Positions 6,022-7,082 of a stretch of 7,082 bases of DNA are shown here, in pieces (the first letter of the stretch is position 1; the number at the start of each line of letters is the position of its first letter). The stretch spans positions 1 through 7,082 of the forward strand of contig JAIVHN010000178.1 in the NCBI GenBank assembly GCA_020201015.1. The letters are read 5' to 3'. Under the pieces are notes generated by a model. That model saw only the letters and a program-made list of their open reading frames with translations. It did no database searches and was not told the origin of the DNA. Position numbers and translations under genes: made by a program. This stretch comes from Spirochaeta sp. (GTDB taxonomy: Bacteria > Spirochaetota > Spirochaetia > DSM-27196 > SLAA01).

Positions 6022-6885
6022 TCACGGGAGCATTGATCGTATAATCCGTTCGGCTTGGCCATAGCTCATAGCTCCAAAGACCCGTTCCACGACATTTGAT
6101 TCAGCATTGATAAAGACAGTGGTTGGGGTACCGCGGACAGCGTAGGCGCCCGCAACATGGCCGCCATGATCGAGAACAATAGGAAACGTAAGTTCCCACT
6201 GCTCAGCATAGGCCGCCACCGCGTCGCGCCCTGCCTCGGTTCCAATAAGATTTACCCCAATCAGCTCGATCTCGTCGCCATAGGCCTCGGCCAAACGCGA
6301 CTTGACATCGTTCTCGGCCCGGCAGGGTCCGCACCAGGTTGCCCAGAAGTTCAAGACAACTGGTTTCCCGGCACGTGGATACAGGGGAAGTTCGGTTCCA
6401 TCAAGTTCAACCGCAGTTAATCGACCTGCACCAACATCGCCCCCAACGGTTCGAATGATCTCTATGCCCAGCCCGGCTACTGCCGAGAGAACCAAGGTAG
6501 TTGCCCCAATGAGGACAATAGGAGCAACAATCTTGAGTACCTGTTTACGCCTACGCAAAAAAAGCCCACCAAGATAAGCAGCAACCAGGACCAAGCCGAC
6601 AACGGCTCCCACTCGTCCGCCCGGAATGTATAACGCAATCAGTGGATCCGATAGTACATGCTCCGGATTCCGAAAGAGAAGACCAAGTAAGGGCGTGAGT
6701 TTCCACCCAAGAAAAAAGAGCAGTACTCCATTTGTCAGGGTGTCAAAAACCGAGCGTCGGAGATCAGGTTCCTGCCGAAGAACAACTCTCCCCAACAATG
6801 CCGCAAGTACGAAAGAAAGTAGCGGCACCAGCAAGCGAAAGGAGAGCGCAAAAGGGCCAAGTACAATAGCGTCCGGTATAGTCAT
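6022..6885 (-). CDS. Membrane-anchored TlpA/ResA-like thioredoxin-domain protein with four-helix N-terminus
   Basis: This 287-residue protein has four hydrophobic helices at about residues 10-34, 46-70, 84-109 and 117-140, then a TlpA/ResA-type thioredoxin domain at 155-287. The active site is WCGPC (C185, C188) in NFWATWCGPCRAE, with the cis-proline P254 in RGTPTTVFI. The basic loops 33-45 and RRRKQ (111-115) give an N-out, four-helix topology that places the thioredoxin domain outside the cytoplasmic membrane. The only cysteines are the active-site pair, so the membrane part is not a DsbD/CcdA-type electron carrier; it somewhat recalls the Lgt-like N-termini of some Gram-positive redoxin proteins, from memory only. 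A thiol-disulfide reductase of exported proteins, for example in cytochrome c maturation, is the likely role. No Shine-Dalgarno site precedes the ATG, and no upstream alternative start exists in frame. No minus-strand terminator is visible after the stop. Confidence 0.9.
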   Translation of the reverse strand: MTIPDAIVLGPFALSFRLLVPLLSFVLAALLGRVVLRQEPDLRRSVFDTLTNGVLLFFLGWKLTPLLGLLFRNPEHVLSDPLIALYIPGGRVGAVVGLVLVAAYLGGLFLRRRKQVLKIVAPIVLIGATTLVLSAVAGLGIEIIRTVGGDVGAGRLTAVELDGTELPLYPRAGKPVVLNFWATWCGPCRAENDVKSRLAEAYGDEIELIGVNLIGTEAGRDAVAAYAEQWELTFPIVLDHGGHVAGAYAVRGTPTTVFINAESNVVERVFGAMSYGQAERIIRSMLP

Positions 6886-6891
6886 AGGTAG

Positions 6892-6920
6892 AGCTTAACG
6901 GGAAGCCATGCGGTAGACAA
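6892..6920 (-). promoter_or_regulatory. Possible promoter of the TlpA-like gene
   Basis: On the minus strand TTGTCT (6915-6920) and TAAGCT (6892-6897) are separated by 17 bases. The -10 is poor but is the best in the gap, and it ends 6 bases before the ATG, implying an mRNA with little or no leader. The -35 falls inside the left copy of the 16-bp direct repeat. Confidence 0.3.
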
Positions 6921-6956
6921 GCAACAGGGTTGGTTGACACAGACAAGCAACAGGGT
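6915..6956. repeat. Perfect 16-bp direct repeat in a divergent promoter region
   Basis: AGACAAGCAACAGGGT occurs at 6915-6930 and again at 6941-6956, separated by 10 bases that contain TTGACA (6934-6939). The period is 26 bases. It lies between the divergent TlpA-like and FxsA genes, so it could be a tandem regulator site or a recent short duplication. Confidence 0.85.
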
Positions 6957-6957
6957 G

Positions 6958-6986
6958 CTGACGTAGCCGCGCTTTTTTGGTATCTT
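6958..6986 (+). promoter_or_regulatory. Likely fxsA promoter
   Basis: CTGACG (6958-6963) and TATCTT (6981-6986) are separated by 17 bases, with an extended -10 TGG at 6978-6980. The -10 ends only 8 bases before the fxsA ATG, so transcription would start at or next to the start codon. The consensus TTGACA at 6934-6939 has no usable -10 at normal spacing. Confidence 0.4.
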
Positions 6987-6994
6987 TACGGGAG

Positions 6995-7082
6995 ATGTTT
7001 GCCAAATTGTTACTTTTATTTACCGTTTTGCCGGTCATAGAGCTTTACCTTTTGATCCGCGTCGGATCGGCTATTGGAGCTT
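6995..7082 (+). CDS. fxsA: FxsA-family cytoplasmic membrane protein, N-terminal part (cut by window edge)
   Basis: The first 29 codons read MFAKLLLLFTVLPVIELYLL and then IRVGSAIGA, the hallmark start of FxsA proteins: a hydrophobic helix, a conserved glutamate followed by an aromatic residue, and a glycine-containing turn before the second helix. These small membrane proteins (about 130-190 residues) are named for suppressing phage T7 exclusion by plasmid F in E. coli; their normal role is unknown. GGGAG ends directly against the ATG, too close to act as a ribosome site for it. An in-frame TTG at 6977 would add six residues but has no ribosome site. The gene continues beyond the window. Confidence 0.75.
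   Translation, partial: MFAKLLLLFTVLPVIELYLLIRVGSAIGA

Noticed and set aside
6013..6040. Inverted repeat ACGATC/GATCGT at the end of the TlpA-like gene
   Set aside because: A 6-bp stem with a 16-base loop overlapping the last codons and no T run on the minus strand; not convincing as a terminator.

Overview
This is an ordinary-looking bacterial chromosomal segment of about 50% GC, with six protein genes. Two of them are cut by the window edges. I see no insertion sequence, phage gene, CRISPR array, tRNA or rRNA. The phylum cannot be fixed from this window. The mix (a Bacteroides/spirochaete-style thioredoxin, a CBS-DRTGG family II pyrophosphatase, a hydrolase-OsmC fusion, FxsA) would suit a free-living spirochaete, but this is a weak inference.

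Layout from left to right. (1) Positions 1-374, minus strand: the first 124 codons of an ACR3-type arsenite efflux permease. It has a strong sigma70-like promoter whose spacer and -10 lie under an inverted repeat. (2) 599-955, plus: a thioredoxin with a WCGPC active site, divergent from acr3. Two perfect hairpins without a T run follow it. (3) 1161-2804, plus: a manganese-dependent (family II) inorganic pyrophosphatase carrying a CBS-DRTGG-CBS regulatory insert. (4) 2890-4563, minus: a soluble PAS-GGDEF-EAL protein. Its GGDEF domain has lost its signature, while its EAL domain keeps every catalytic residue I can check, so it is most likely a cyclic-di-GMP phosphodiesterase. (5) 4627-5823, plus, divergent from the previous gene: an alpha/beta-hydrolase-OsmC fusion. 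The hydrolase half has lost its nucleophilic serine, but the OsmC half keeps both redox cysteines. (6) 5824-5981: a structured non-coding stretch ending in a textbook terminator. The terminator loop carries a match to the anti-Shine-Dalgarno end of 16S rRNA, making this a candidate small RNA or 3'-UTR-derived RNA. (7) 6022-6885, minus: a four-helix membrane protein with an exported TlpA/ResA-like thioredoxin domain. (8) A divergent promoter region with a perfect 16-bp direct repeat. (9) 6995-7082, plus: the start of an FxsA-family membrane protein.

Thiol and oxidant chemistry recurs: cytosolic thioredoxin beside arsenite efflux, an OsmC peroxidase domain, and an exported thioredoxin. The genes are nevertheless mostly single transcription units in alternating orientation, so this is a neighbourhood and not one operon. 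The points most worth following up are the candidate RNA with the anti-SD loop, the two pseudo-enzyme domains that sit back to back at one divergent promoter, and the apparent lack of leaders on up to three genes.
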